A DNA stretch of 64,000 bases, from the NCBI GenBank assembly GCA_002351925.1, contig DEHM01000013.1:1-64000 (forward strand), given 5' to 3'. Position 1 is the stretch's first letter. Each line of letters starts with the position of its first letter. This stretch comes from Bacteroidales bacterium UBA2800. GTDB lineage: Bacteria; Bacteroidota; Bacteroidia; Bacteroidales; Paludibacteraceae. Of this stretch, positions 15,873 to 23,620 are shown one piece after another. The notes beneath the pieces were generated by a model that worked only from the letters and a program-made list of their open reading frames with translations, had not been told where the DNA came from and searched no databases. The position numbers were made by a program, and so were the translations under genes.

Positions 15873-16550
15873 TCAGTCTTCCAGCAGGTCCGGACGCCTT
15901 TCTTGAGTGTGTGCGAGCGCTTGTTCGTACATCCACTCTTCTATCTTAGCCTGGTGTCCGCTCAGCAGAATATCGGGCACACGCCATCCTTTGTATTCGG
16001 CCGGTCGGGTATAGACGCCGGCTTCCAGGAGTCCGTCCTGAAAGGAGTCGTTGAGTGCACTTTCTACGTCGCCCAGCGCTCCGGGCAACAGGCGCACGAT
16101 AGCATCGGTCATCATCGCGGCAGGCATCTCTCCGCCGGTCAGTACAAAATCGCCGATACTGTACTCGCGCGTGATAAGATGATCGCGCACGCGTTGGTCG
16201 ACCCCTTTGTAGTGGCCGCAGAGAATGATGATATTCTCCTTGAGCGACAGCTCGTTGGCGGCTTTCTGGTCGAAACGCCGGCCGTCAGGGGCTGTGAAGA
16301 TGATCTCGTCGTAGTGCCGCTCGGAAGTCAGATGGGTGATCAGACGGTCGATAGGCTCAATCTGCAGAACCATGCCGGCGCTAAAGCCGAAGGCATAATC
16401 ATCAATCTTACGATGTTTGTCGAGTGTCCAGTCACGCAGATTATGCACATATATCTCGCAGAGCCCTTTGTTCTTTGCGCGCTGTATAATCGAGTGGTTG
16501 AGCGGTGACTCCAACAACTCCGGACAAGCAGTAATTATATCTATTCGCAT
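15873..16550 (-). CDS. trmD: tRNA (guanine37-N1)-methyltransferase
   Basis: 225-residue SPOUT-class methyltransferase that uses S-adenosylmethionine to make m1G37 beside the anticodon and so prevents frameshifting. It begins MRIDIITACPELLESPL, has the knot segment IILCGHYKGVDQRV with GDFVLTGGEMPAAMM, and a C-terminal domain ending in HTQERRPDLL. Length is normal. It is the last gene of a minus-strand run DUF4271-hemD-rnpA-yidD-trmD, separated from yidD by a 39-base gap that holds a 7-base repeat. Confidence 0.95.
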   Translation of the reverse strand: MRIDIITACPELLESPLNHSIIQRAKNKGLCEIYVHNLRDWTLDKHRKIDDYAFGFSAGMVLQIEPIDRLITHLTSERHYDEIIFTAPDGRRFDQKAANELSLKENIIILCGHYKGVDQRVRDHLITREYSIGDFVLTGGEMPAAMMTDAIVRLLPGALGDVESALNDSFQDGLLEAGVYTRPAEYKGWRVPDILLSGHQAKIEEWMYEQALAHTQERRPDLLED

Positions 16551-16557
16551 AAATTTT

Positions 16558-16585
16558 CAAATATCAAATATCAAATCTCAAATTG
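16558..16585. repeat. Heptanucleotide tandem repeat between trmD and yidD
   Basis: Four units: CAAATAT twice, CAAATCT, CAAATTG. It fills most of the short intergenic gap and resembles the repeat in sufS. Confidence 0.85.
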
Positions 16586-16589
16586 CCCA

Positions 16590-16835
16590 TTAGGGCACCG
16601 GGTCATAGCCGGACCCGCCCCAGGGGTGACATCTTAGTATTCGCTTGATACCCAGCCAGCCGCCTTTGAAAATGCCGTGTTTGAGGACGGCTTCCACCAT
16701 ATACTGGCTGCAAGTGGGCGTGTAGCGACACGAAGGCGGCGTGAGCGGAGAAATGAACACGCGGTAGAAATAGACGGGGAGAAGAAAGAGTTTCCGGACG
16801 ACTATTTTCCATTTATTTTCTTCAGCGCCTTGCAT
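16590..16835 (-). CDS. yidD: Membrane protein insertion efficiency factor YidD
   Basis: 81 residues with the YidD core: FYRVFISPLTPPSCRYTPTCSQYMVEAVLKHG contains the conserved Cys pattern (in pieces, PSCRYTPTCSQY), followed by WLGIKRILRCHPWGGSGYDPVP. YidD is a small membrane-associated protein that aids YidC-dependent insertion. The start overlaps the end of rnpA by 34 bases; rnpA-yidD adjacency is widely conserved. Confidence 0.93.
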   Translation of the reverse strand: MQGAEENKWKIVVRKLFLLPVYFYRVFISPLTPPSCRYTPTCSQYMVEAVLKHGIFKGGWLGIKRILRCHPWGGSGYDPVP

Positions 16836-17146
16836 ACAGCTTTCTCTATAACTGCGTAGGGTTGTTCGGTTTTCTCCATATAGTTGAACGCCAGCCGGTA
16901 ATGCTGTGCACCCAGTTCGCTTTGATGCAAGCGATAGGCTTCTCTCATCAGTCGGCGCAACCTATTGCGTTGTACGGCGTGCCGGAAGAGCGACTTAGGC
17001 GCCCAGACCAGTACGCGGGTCTCTTCCTCGGTGGGCATATAGGTCACGCGAAGCGGCCACGCCACAAAGCGTTTCCCCTCGCGGTAGAGTTGTTCGATAG
17101 GCAACTTTCCGCACAGTTTGTGTTGTTTCGGAAATTCGTAACCCAT
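16802..17146 (-). CDS. rnpA: Ribonuclease P protein component
   Basis: 114-residue basic protein that assists the RNase P RNA in trimming tRNA 5' leaders. The family's RNR signature is present as RNRLRRLMREAYR. The N terminus is hydrophilic and the length is typical. The RNase P RNA gene is not in this window. It lies downstream of hemD by 20 bases and overlaps yidD. Confidence 0.92.
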   Translation of the reverse strand: MGYEFPKQHKLCGKLPIEQLYREGKRFVAWPLRVTYMPTEEETRVLVWAPKSLFRHAVQRNRLRRLMREAYRLHQSELGAQHYRLAFNYMEKTEQPYAVIEKAVCKALKKINGK

Positions 17147-17166
17147 GCCCGGTCAGAAGTCTGTGC

Positions 17167-17913
17167 TTATTGATTTTTCTCCAGATAGTCGGCAATCGCC
17201 AGCGGCAGCGAGGTGAACGGACGACCAGGAGCCGCCTCTATATCGACGCGGAAACCGGCATCGCGGAGGGCATTGATAGTGCTCTCGCCAAATGCGGCGA
17301 TACGCGTCTCACCCTGTTTCCACTCCGGGAAATTGGTGATGACCGAGTTGACGCCCGCCGGCGTGAAGAGGGCAATCATGTCGTAGTCAAACTGCTTCTC
17401 TTGCGGCCACTGGGAAGGTACCGTGCGGTACATAACGGCCGGTGTCACCTCGATATTGTTCTCGGCAAACATGTTAATCAGGTCCTGATTGTGGATGTCC
17501 GAGAGAACCATGAGATAGGTCTCGTTCGGGCGGCGATGCATAGCTGGCAACAGGTCCTCAAAACGGTTTCCGGTCTCAGGGAAGAACACTTTGCGCTTGC
17601 GGTACTGGATATATTTCTGCAGATACAGGCCCACTTGCTCCGACACGCAGTAGTAATGCATGGAGTCGGGCACGTTCAGACGCATTTCTTCGCAGAGACG
17701 GAAATAATGTTCTGCACCCAGTTTGGAAGTCAGGATGACGGCCGAATAATCCAGCGGATTGATACGCTGTTTGCGGAAGTCATGCGCAGAGAGTCCCTCT
17801 ATGCGGATAAGCTGGTGGAAATCGCATTCCACCCCAAACTGGCTGGTCAAGCGACTATACGGATTATGATCCGAGAGTGGCTTGGGTTGAGAAATCAAAA
17901 TCTTTTTTATCAT
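17167..17913 (-). CDS. hemD: Uroporphyrinogen-III synthase family protein
   Basis: 248 residues with the two-lobed HemD layout: an N-terminal ISQPKP start, a DYSAVILTSKLGAEHYF segment, and a C-terminal lobe with DYDMIALFTPAGVNSV and AAFGESTINALRDAGF. The enzyme closes and inverts ring D in tetrapyrrole synthesis. Sequence conservation in HemD is low, so the call rests on these segments and on the Bacteroidota neighbourhood DUF4271-hemD-rnpA-yidD. No other haem genes are adjacent. It overlaps DUF4271 by four bases. Confidence 0.87.
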   Translation of the reverse strand: MIKKILISQPKPLSDHNPYSRLTSQFGVECDFHQLIRIEGLSAHDFRKQRINPLDYSAVILTSKLGAEHYFRLCEEMRLNVPDSMHYYCVSEQVGLYLQKYIQYRKRKVFFPETGNRFEDLLPAMHRRPNETYLMVLSDIHNQDLINMFAENNIEVTPAVMYRTVPSQWPQEKQFDYDMIALFTPAGVNSVITNFPEWKQGETRIAAFGESTINALRDAGFRVDIEAAPGRPFTSLPLAIADYLEKNQ

Positions 17914-18560
17914 AGTGTTAACATCATTTGCGCGAGATAGATGAGACCTGCTAAGGGCAGTACCTCAACTGTCAGAAAATAGAGGATGATATAGACGATC
18001 GCCATAGGCGAGGAAAGGAATACACGTAGGCAACGCAGCAGCCATACCAGGCAGAACACCGCCAGGATGATACCCAGCGTCCACCGGCTTGTAGTCACGT
18101 CGTCCAGACGCATGAGGAACAGCAGGCTGGGATAAACAACCAGCATGGTCAGCGTCAGCAGGTTGGAGTAGTGCTCGTAGACCGGCGGATAATGGCGTGA
18201 GAGTTGGAAGGTATAGTCCAACAGCACGTTGCAGAGCATCTTGAGCATCAGCATAGCCAGTACCAGACCGCAGAGCGCCGCAAAACTCCATCCGGAGGCG
18301 TTGCCTTCGGTATAGAAACAGAGGAACAAAGCCATCGACCAGGTGCCTATACGGAAGAGCGTGATAAGCAGTTGGCCGAAGAAATTGTTAGGCGCCGCCT
18401 TATAGGTGCGTTCGGCGCGGGCCATGTAGGATGTGGCGGCCTGGGTGATGACACCCGGCTGGAGCGCTTCGCTCAACACCGCGCAGAGCAAGAGACCCAG
18501 CATGGTCCAGCCGCTCCAGGCAGCACTCAAAGGGGATAATATGTGCGGTATCGTGTTCAA
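17910..18560 (-). CDS. DUF4271 membrane protein
   Basis: 216 residues with about six transmembrane helices, matching DUF4271, a Bacteroidota inner-membrane family of unknown function usually encoded next to hemD. The segment between the first two helices (ARAERTYKAAPNNFFGQ) is the most polar. The U32 gene ends one base upstream and hemD overlaps by four bases, so transcription runs through. Confidence 0.87.
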   Translation of the reverse strand: MNTIPHILSPLSAAWSGWTMLGLLLCAVLSEALQPGVITQAATSYMARAERTYKAAPNNFFGQLLITLFRIGTWSMALFLCFYTEGNASGWSFAALCGLVLAMLMLKMLCNVLLDYTFQLSRHYPPVYEHYSNLLTLTMLVVYPSLLFLMRLDDVTTSRWTLGIILAVFCLVWLLRCLRVFLSSPMAIVYIILYFLTVEVLPLAGLIYLAQMMLTL

Positions 18561-18561
18561 C

Positions 18562-19830
18562 TCAGTTTTCTTGTTCCCAGAGGAAGAGCTTGTCTCCTCG
18601 GTGAATCAACTTGTCGGTCTTGAGCGAGAAATACTCACCTTGGCGCACTACGTTAGTCGGCTGTCCTTCGGCATTACGCAAGCCTTGCGCCACACATTCG
18701 TAAACGCCGGTGGTCTCGCCGGTAATGAGCAGATCTTGGCCCTCGCGGATAGCCTCTACGGCTTCCACCAGGAACTCGGCCACGCTCAGTTGTTTGAAGA
18801 AATTCGTGCATTTGGCCGCATACACTTTTTTGCGGGTGGCTTGGCTACCATAGTGGTGGTTCCACTCGCCCAAGCGTTGCCCCTGATAGTAACCATCCCA
18901 GAAACCGCGGTTGAACACGCGGCTCAGTCGTTCGTCCCAGTCGGCTATTTTGGGTGCGATGATCGCATCGTCGGCATACTCGCCCCGCTGCCATGCTTCG
19001 ACGGCTTCGCGGTAGCAACGCACGACGGTATCTACGTATTCTGCTCCGCGGGCACGGCCCTCAATCTTGAGCACCCGCACGCCGGCATCCAGCATCTTGT
19101 TGAGGAAATGGATCGTCTTCAGGTCCTTTGGCGACATGATATATTGGTTGTCGATATCCAATTCCATGTCCGAAGCCTTGTCTTTGACGGTATAGCCGCG
19201 TCGGCACACCTGCACGCAGGCGCCGCGGTTGGCGCTGAGGCCATAGTTGTTCAGACTCAGGTAGCACTTGCCGCTCACGGCCATACATAAGGCACCGTGG
19301 CAGAACATCTCGATACGTATTAACTCGCCTTTCGGCCCGCAGATATGCTGTGTCTGGATGTCGCGATAGATAGAGGCTACCTGCTCCATGTTCAGCTCAC
19401 GTGCCAGCACGGCTACGTCGGCAAACCGGGCATAGAACTTCAGCGCCTCGGTGTTGGCGATGTTGAGTTGCGTCGACAGATGTACCTCTTGGCCCACTTG
19501 TGCGCAGTACTGCATCACGGCGATGTCGCTGGCGATGATAGCATCTACACCCGCCTGACGGGCGTTGTCTACGATCTCCCGCATCAGCGGCAGGTCTTCC
19601 GGGTACATCACAGTGTTCAGCGTCAGATAGGTCTTCACACCCGCCTCGCGGCAGGTCGCCACGATGGTGTGCAGGTCCTGCGTGGTGAAATTGGCCGAAC
19701 TGCGGGCCCGCATGTTCAGATGCTCGATGCCGAAATATACACTCGTAGCACCGGCCTCAATAGCCGCTGCCAGACTCTCCCGGCACCCTACCGGGGCCAT
19801 GATCTCTATTTGAGCTTGGTTATTTGTCAT
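18562..19830 (-). CDS. U32 family peptidase
   Basis: 422 residues. It has an N-terminal TIM-barrel-like segment (IEIMAPVGCRESLAAAIEAGA), the U32 signature with conserved cysteines around IEMFCHGALCMAVSGKC and NRGACVQVCRR, and a C-terminal beta domain. U32 proteins are annotated as collagenase-like peptidases, but characterised relatives take part in tRNA or rRNA hydroxylation and ubiquinone synthesis using an Fe-S site. The ATG at 19830 overlaps the asd stop (ATGA). The frame continues upstream into asd, which is not credible. The start sits in a degenerate heptad repeat. Confidence 0.92.
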   Translation of the reverse strand: MTNNQAQIEIMAPVGCRESLAAAIEAGATSVYFGIEHLNMRARSSANFTTQDLHTIVATCREAGVKTYLTLNTVMYPEDLPLMREIVDNARQAGVDAIIASDIAVMQYCAQVGQEVHLSTQLNIANTEALKFYARFADVAVLARELNMEQVASIYRDIQTQHICGPKGELIRIEMFCHGALCMAVSGKCYLSLNNYGLSANRGACVQVCRRGYTVKDKASDMELDIDNQYIMSPKDLKTIHFLNKMLDAGVRVLKIEGRARGAEYVDTVVRCYREAVEAWQRGEYADDAIIAPKIADWDERLSRVFNRGFWDGYYQGQRLGEWNHHYGSQATRKKVYAAKCTNFFKQLSVAEFLVEAVEAIREGQDLLITGETTGVYECVAQGLRNAEGQPTNVVRQGEYFSLKTDKLIHRGDKLFLWEQEN

Positions 19831-19839
19831 TTGTGATTT
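19819..19839. repeat. Degenerate heptad repeat at the asd/U32 junction
   Basis: Three units of the form GTnATTT (GTTATTT, GTCATTT, GTGATTT). The U32 start and asd stop codons lie inside it. Confidence 0.5.
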
Positions 19840-20828
19840 AACAAATACTCTGCAATCTGTACTGCGTTTAACGCGGCGCCTTTGCGAATCTGGTCGCTTA
19901 CACACCAGAAACTGAGGCCGCAGTCATCCGTCAGGTCTTTGCGTATCCGACCGATAAACACCTCGTCTTTCCCGCTCAGGAAAAGCGGCATGGGGTATAT
20001 TTTGTTCTCGGGTTCGTCCATCAGCACGCAGCCCTTGGCGTTCGCAAAGGCCTCTTGGGCCTCTTCGACGCTAATAGGCCGCTCGGTCTCCACCCACACA
20101 CTCTCGCTGTGGGCACGAAGCGACGGCACGCGTACACAGGTGGCGCTTACTTTGACATCCGAGTGCATAATCTTACGCGTCTCGTTGAACATCTTCATCT
20201 CCTCTTTGGTATAGCCGTTGTCGGTGAAGACGTCAATATGCGGAATGAGGTTAAACGCCAACTGATAGGCAAACTTTTCCACCGTCGGTTGTTCGCCGTT
20301 GAGCACCTGACGATATTGCGTCTCCAGTTCGCGCATGGCTTGCGCACCGGCGCCGGAGGCCGCCTGATAGGTAGCTACGTGTACACGGCGGATATGGCTC
20401 ACCTGTTCCAGGGCCTGCAGCGCTACCACCATCTGTATGGTCGTACAGTTGGGGTTAGCGATGATACCCCTCGGACGTGTCAAAGCATCTGCGGCGTTCA
20501 CCTCCGGCACTACCAGAGGCACGTCCTCATCCATACGGAAAGCGGAAGAGTTGTCGATCAGTATTGCCCCATGACGGGTGATGTCGTCCGCGTACTCGCG
20601 TGACACGCTTGCGCCCGCGGAGGCAAAAGCAATATCGACGCCCTTGAAGGCGTCGCCATGTTCCAACAACCGGACGATATACTCTTTCCCGCGGAAATTA
20701 TAGTGTGTTCCTGCACTTCGCGAGGAACCAAATAGTCTGAGTTCGGACACCGGGAACTGCCGCTGTTCGAGAACACGCAGCAGTTCCTGTCCGACGGCGC
20801 CGGAGGCGCCAACGATAGCAATTACCAT
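19827..20828 (-). CDS. asd: Aspartate-semialdehyde dehydrogenase
   Basis: 333 residues. It reduces aspartyl phosphate to aspartate semialdehyde with NADPH, feeding lysine/diaminopimelate, threonine and methionine synthesis. It has the dinucleotide motif VGASGAVGQELL at the N terminus, the catalytic Cys in NPNCTTIQ, and a QAASGAGAQAM segment. The length is normal. It starts two bases after the winged-helix gene and overlaps the U32 gene by four bases. Confidence 0.95.
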   Translation of the reverse strand: MVIAIVGASGAVGQELLRVLEQRQFPVSELRLFGSSRSAGTHYNFRGKEYIVRLLEHGDAFKGVDIAFASAGASVSREYADDITRHGAILIDNSSAFRMDEDVPLVVPEVNAADALTRPRGIIANPNCTTIQMVVALQALEQVSHIRRVHVATYQAASGAGAQAMRELETQYRQVLNGEQPTVEKFAYQLAFNLIPHIDVFTDNGYTKEEMKMFNETRKIMHSDVKVSATCVRVPSLRAHSESVWVETERPISVEEAQEAFANAKGCVLMDEPENKIYPMPLFLSGKDEVFIGRIRKDLTDDCGLSFWCVSDQIRKGAALNAVQIAEYLLNHK

Positions 20829-20830
20829 AC

Positions 20831-21025
20831 TTATGCCAGTGCGATAATCGTGTCAGCCTCAGCCTCAGTGATGGAGAGTTTACCCTCACGAGCCAGCCAA
20901 CCGAGAGCCAGATAGAGCTCCTCGTTTTTCAGCTTGGTAGCTTTCTTCAGAGCCTTCAGACCCTGAGCGCCGTTCTGCAGTGCACCCCAGATGAGGCCTG
21001 CATTTTCACCAATCTTCGTAATCAT
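20831..21025 (-). CDS. Small winged helix-turn-helix protein (DUF2582)
   Basis: 64 residues matching the DUF2582 winged-helix family: an N-terminal helix (IGENAGLIWGAL), GLKALKKATKLKNEELYLALGWLAREGKL contains the recognition region (KLKNEELYLALGWL), then a short beta wing. It looks like a minimal DNA-binding domain without a sensor part; targets are unknown. It lies between fabF (49 bases upstream) and asd (two bases downstream). Confidence 0.87.
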   Translation of the reverse strand: MITKIGENAGLIWGALQNGAQGLKALKKATKLKNEELYLALGWLAREGKLSITEAEADTIIALA

Positions 21026-21074
21026 AATACCTTAAAGTTTTTTTGTTAGACTAATACGAGTGAATTTATTGGGG

Positions 21075-22334
21075 TCACTCTTCCCATTTCTTAAACACCA
21101 GACACGCGTTGTGACCTCCGAAGCCGAAGGTGTTGCTCAACGCGTAGTGGATATTGCGTTTCTGTGCTTTGCCAAAAGTGAAGTTGATACGGTAGTCGAT
21201 GTTCTCGTCCTCATCCTCCGGGTCATGGTTGATAGTCGGAGGAATAATACCGTCCTTCAGCGCCATGATACATGCCAGCGCTTCTACTGCGCCCGTGGCA
21301 CCTATCAGATGACCTGTCATCGACTTGGTCGAGTCCAGATTCATCTCATAAACGTGCTCGCCGAACACGCGCTGAATAGCCTTCACCTCGGTCACATCGC
21401 CAAGCGGCGTACTCGTACCGTGCGTATTGATGAAATCAATCTGCTCGGGCTGCAAACCGGCATCCTTGATGGCCTGACGCATGACGCGCTCAGCACCCTT
21501 ACCTTCCGGATCCGGCGCCGTCATATGATAAGCGTCCGAGGTCATTCCTACGCCGATAATCTCCGCGTAGATCTTTGCTCCGCGGGCTTTGGCGTGCTCG
21601 TAGTCCTCCAGAATGAGGCAAGCAGCTCCTTCGCCCAGCACAAAACCGTCACGACTCTTGGAGAACGGACGACTGGCGGTGGTAGGGTTGTCGTTGTTGG
21701 TAGAGAGAGCGTGCAGCGAGTTGAATCCGCCGATACCCGTATAGGTCACATCGGCGTCTGCACCTCCTGTCAGCAGCACATCTGCATGCCCCAGACGAAT
21801 CTGGTCGAAGGCCGAACCAACGGCGTGCGAGGAAGACGAGCAGGCTGTGCTCACCGAGAAACTCGGGCCGCCCAGACCGAAACGAATCGAGATCTGGCCG
21901 GCGGCAATACTCGGGATAGCCTTCGGAATCATAAACGGGTTGAAACGGGGCACACCATCGCCTTTGGCGAAATCGATAATCTCCTCCTCGGTAGACTGCA
22001 AACCGCCCATACCGCTGCCCCAGATAACACCGACGCGACTGCGATCCTCTTTCTCCAGATCCAGTCCACTGTCTTTGAGTGCCTCGTCAGCCACCCAAAC
22101 CGAAAACTGGGAATAACGATCCATCTTGCGCGCCTCCTTCTTGTCCATCAGCGGCGACGGGTCAAAACCCTTCACTTCACCCGCAAAATGCGTCTTGAAA
22201 TTGGTCGCATCAAAGGCCGTTATCGGCGCAATGCCACTCACACCGGCTACCAAAGCCTGCCATGTCTCAGGCGCTGAATTTCCAACAGGTGTCAGCGCTC
22301 CAAGACCTGTTACTACTACTCGTCTTAACTCCAT
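21075..22334 (-). CDS. fabF: Beta-ketoacyl-ACP synthase II
   Basis: 419-residue condensing enzyme of fatty-acid elongation. The catalytic Cys is in STACSSSSHA, and the two histidines are in NTHGTSTPLGD and KSMTGHLIGA. The C terminus NTFGFGGHNACLVF is typical. I use the ATG at 22334 (MELRRVVVTG); another in-frame ATG is at 22343. It follows acpP by 78 bases, the usual acpP-fabF pairing, so carrier protein and condensing enzyme are co-expressed. Confidence 0.96.
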   Translation of the reverse strand: MELRRVVVTGLGALTPVGNSAPETWQALVAGVSGIAPITAFDATNFKTHFAGEVKGFDPSPLMDKKEARKMDRYSQFSVWVADEALKDSGLDLEKEDRSRVGVIWGSGMGGLQSTEEEIIDFAKGDGVPRFNPFMIPKAIPSIAAGQISIRFGLGGPSFSVSTACSSSSHAVGSAFDQIRLGHADVLLTGGADADVTYTGIGGFNSLHALSTNNDNPTTASRPFSKSRDGFVLGEGAACLILEDYEHAKARGAKIYAEIIGVGMTSDAYHMTAPDPEGKGAERVMRQAIKDAGLQPEQIDFINTHGTSTPLGDVTEVKAIQRVFGEHVYEMNLDSTKSMTGHLIGATGAVEALACIMALKDGIIPPTINHDPEDEDENIDYRINFTFGKAQKRNIHYALSNTFGFGGHNACLVFKKWEE

Positions 22335-22412
22335 AAAACCCATCCGTTAATATAAAAAGTATACGAGTTCACAGTATCCCCGTAAACCCGTAAACCTTGC
22401 ATTCAATAGAGA

Positions 22413-22649
22413 TTACTTCGCAGCGTTCTCCACGTAAGCGATAGCATCACCTACGGTAGCAATCTTCTGGGTGTCCTCGTCAGGAATAGAAATACCGAAC
22501 TCTTTCTCGAATTCCATGATCATCTCCACTGTATCCAGCGAATCAGCGCCCAGATCAGTTTGGAAGTTAGCGTCGTTAGTTACTTGAGACTCCTCAACAC
22601 CAAGCTTATCAACAATGATTGCTTTAACTTTTGCTTCAATTTCTGCCAT
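22413..22649 (-). CDS. acpP: Acyl carrier protein
   Basis: 78-residue acidic four-helix protein with the phosphopantetheine site Ser in LGADSLDTVE. It carries growing acyl chains and works directly with the downstream fabF product. The leader from the promoter at 22736-22767 is about 80 bases long. Confidence 0.97.
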   Translation of the reverse strand: MAEIEAKVKAIIVDKLGVEESQVTNDANFQTDLGADSLDTVEMIMEFEKEFGISIPDEDTQKIATVGDAIAYVENAAK

Positions 22650-22735
22650 AATTCTGTGTGTTTTATGTTAATGTATATTCTTTTCTTGTCTGGATTTCCG
22701 ACGCCTACGCACACGCGCATTGTGGAAAATCGCTG

Positions 22736-22767
22736 CAAAATTACAACATTTTCTTCGAATATGCAAA
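22736..22767 (-). promoter_or_regulatory. Promoter of acpP-fabF
   Basis: Minus strand: TTTG (22764-22767) in TTTGCATATTCGA, a 20-base spacer, then TAATTTTG (22736-22743) followed by CAGCG. It lies just 11 bases after the metallophosphatase stop. Confidence 0.85.
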
Positions 22768-22777
22768 TTTTTTGCAA

Positions 22778-23599
22778 TTATTTTGTACTTTTGTCACTTA
22801 AACTTAGCACAACCTTGCCCAAATAGACACCGCTCTTGGCCATTTGGCGTACCGGGATACTATCACCATCCAGATTGGCTACGCGCAAATTATCATATAA
22901 TTTGTGGGTATGTCCGCCTATGACGACATCGATGCCACGGGTGTGTGCCACCATGGTTGTGTCGCATACATCGCCGGGCACTTTTCCGCATGTTCCCATA
23001 TGGCTCAGACATATCACGATGTCGCATCCTTGTGCGCGCAACTCGTCTGCCATCTGTTGAGCGACAGGGTAGGGCTCCAGATAGCGGGCGGGGAGGAAGT
23101 TCTTGTTGGAAATCAGTCCGTGCGGGTCGCATCCCAATCCGAAAATACCTATTTTCAGCCCCGGACGACGGATGATGGTATACGACTTGATGATATCCGC
23201 CAGCGGGGTGCCGCTGAAGTCATAATTGGCGCACACAACGGGGAACTTAGCCGTCTTCAGCACCTCTGCCAAGGTGTCCAGACCATTGTCGAACTCATGG
23301 TTGCCCAGGGTGGCAGCATCGTAGCCCATGCGATTCATGGCGTCTATCTCCACGCGCCCGTGGTAGAAATTGAAATACGGTGTGCCCTGACTGAAGTCGC
23401 CGGCATCCAGCAACAACAGATGACGATCGGCCTGACGTTCCTGTGCGATGAGGCCCATGCGGCGTGCATAGCCGCCTTTGCCGTCCGGCTTAGGCTCTAC
23501 CTGCGAGTGGGTGTCGTTGGTGTGTAAGATAGTCAGATGATCGGGCTGCGCGCAAGCCACCATCAGTGCGGCGAGGCATACAAGAAAAGTGTGTTTCAT
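22778..23599 (-). CDS. Lipoprotein metallophosphatase, 5'-nucleotidase N-terminal type
   Basis: 273 residues with a lipoprotein signal (FLVCLAALMVAC, Cys16) and a calcineurin-like domain. The dinuclear metal motifs are LHTNDTHSQ, LLDAGDFSQG, TLGNHEFD and VVIGGHTHK. This matches the N-terminal catalytic half of UshA-type 5'-nucleotidases. The C-terminal substrate-binding domain is not encoded here. Many Bacteroidales keep that domain in a separate adjacent gene, which is missing in this locus, so the substrate is uncertain. mutL lies 21 bases upstream on the same strand. Confidence 0.9.
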   Translation of the reverse strand: MKHTFLVCLAALMVACAQPDHLTILHTNDTHSQVEPKPDGKGGYARRMGLIAQERQADRHLLLLDAGDFSQGTPYFNFYHGRVEIDAMNRMGYDAATLGNHEFDNGLDTLAEVLKTAKFPVVCANYDFSGTPLADIIKSYTIIRRPGLKIGIFGLGCDPHGLISNKNFLPARYLEPYPVAQQMADELRAQGCDIVICLSHMGTCGKVPGDVCDTTMVAHTRGIDVVIGGHTHKLYDNLRVANLDGDSIPVRQMAKSGVYLGKVVLSLSDKSTK

Positions 23600-23620
23600 A
23601 TAGGTAGTGTGTTTTAAGTC

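Noticed and set aside
15722..15949. A 75-codon plus-strand frame, with an in-frame ATG before KNTMQKYCF
   Set aside because: It covers the terminator and promoter of the candidate small RNA and runs into trmD on the other strand. The conserved-looking part is better explained as promoter plus RNA.
22778..22830. A plus-strand TACTTTTG-like sequence (TGTACTTTTGTCAC) as a promoter
   Set aside because: It encodes the C terminus of the metallophosphatase on the minus strand, has no -33 box 20 bases upstream, and no plus-strand gene follows.
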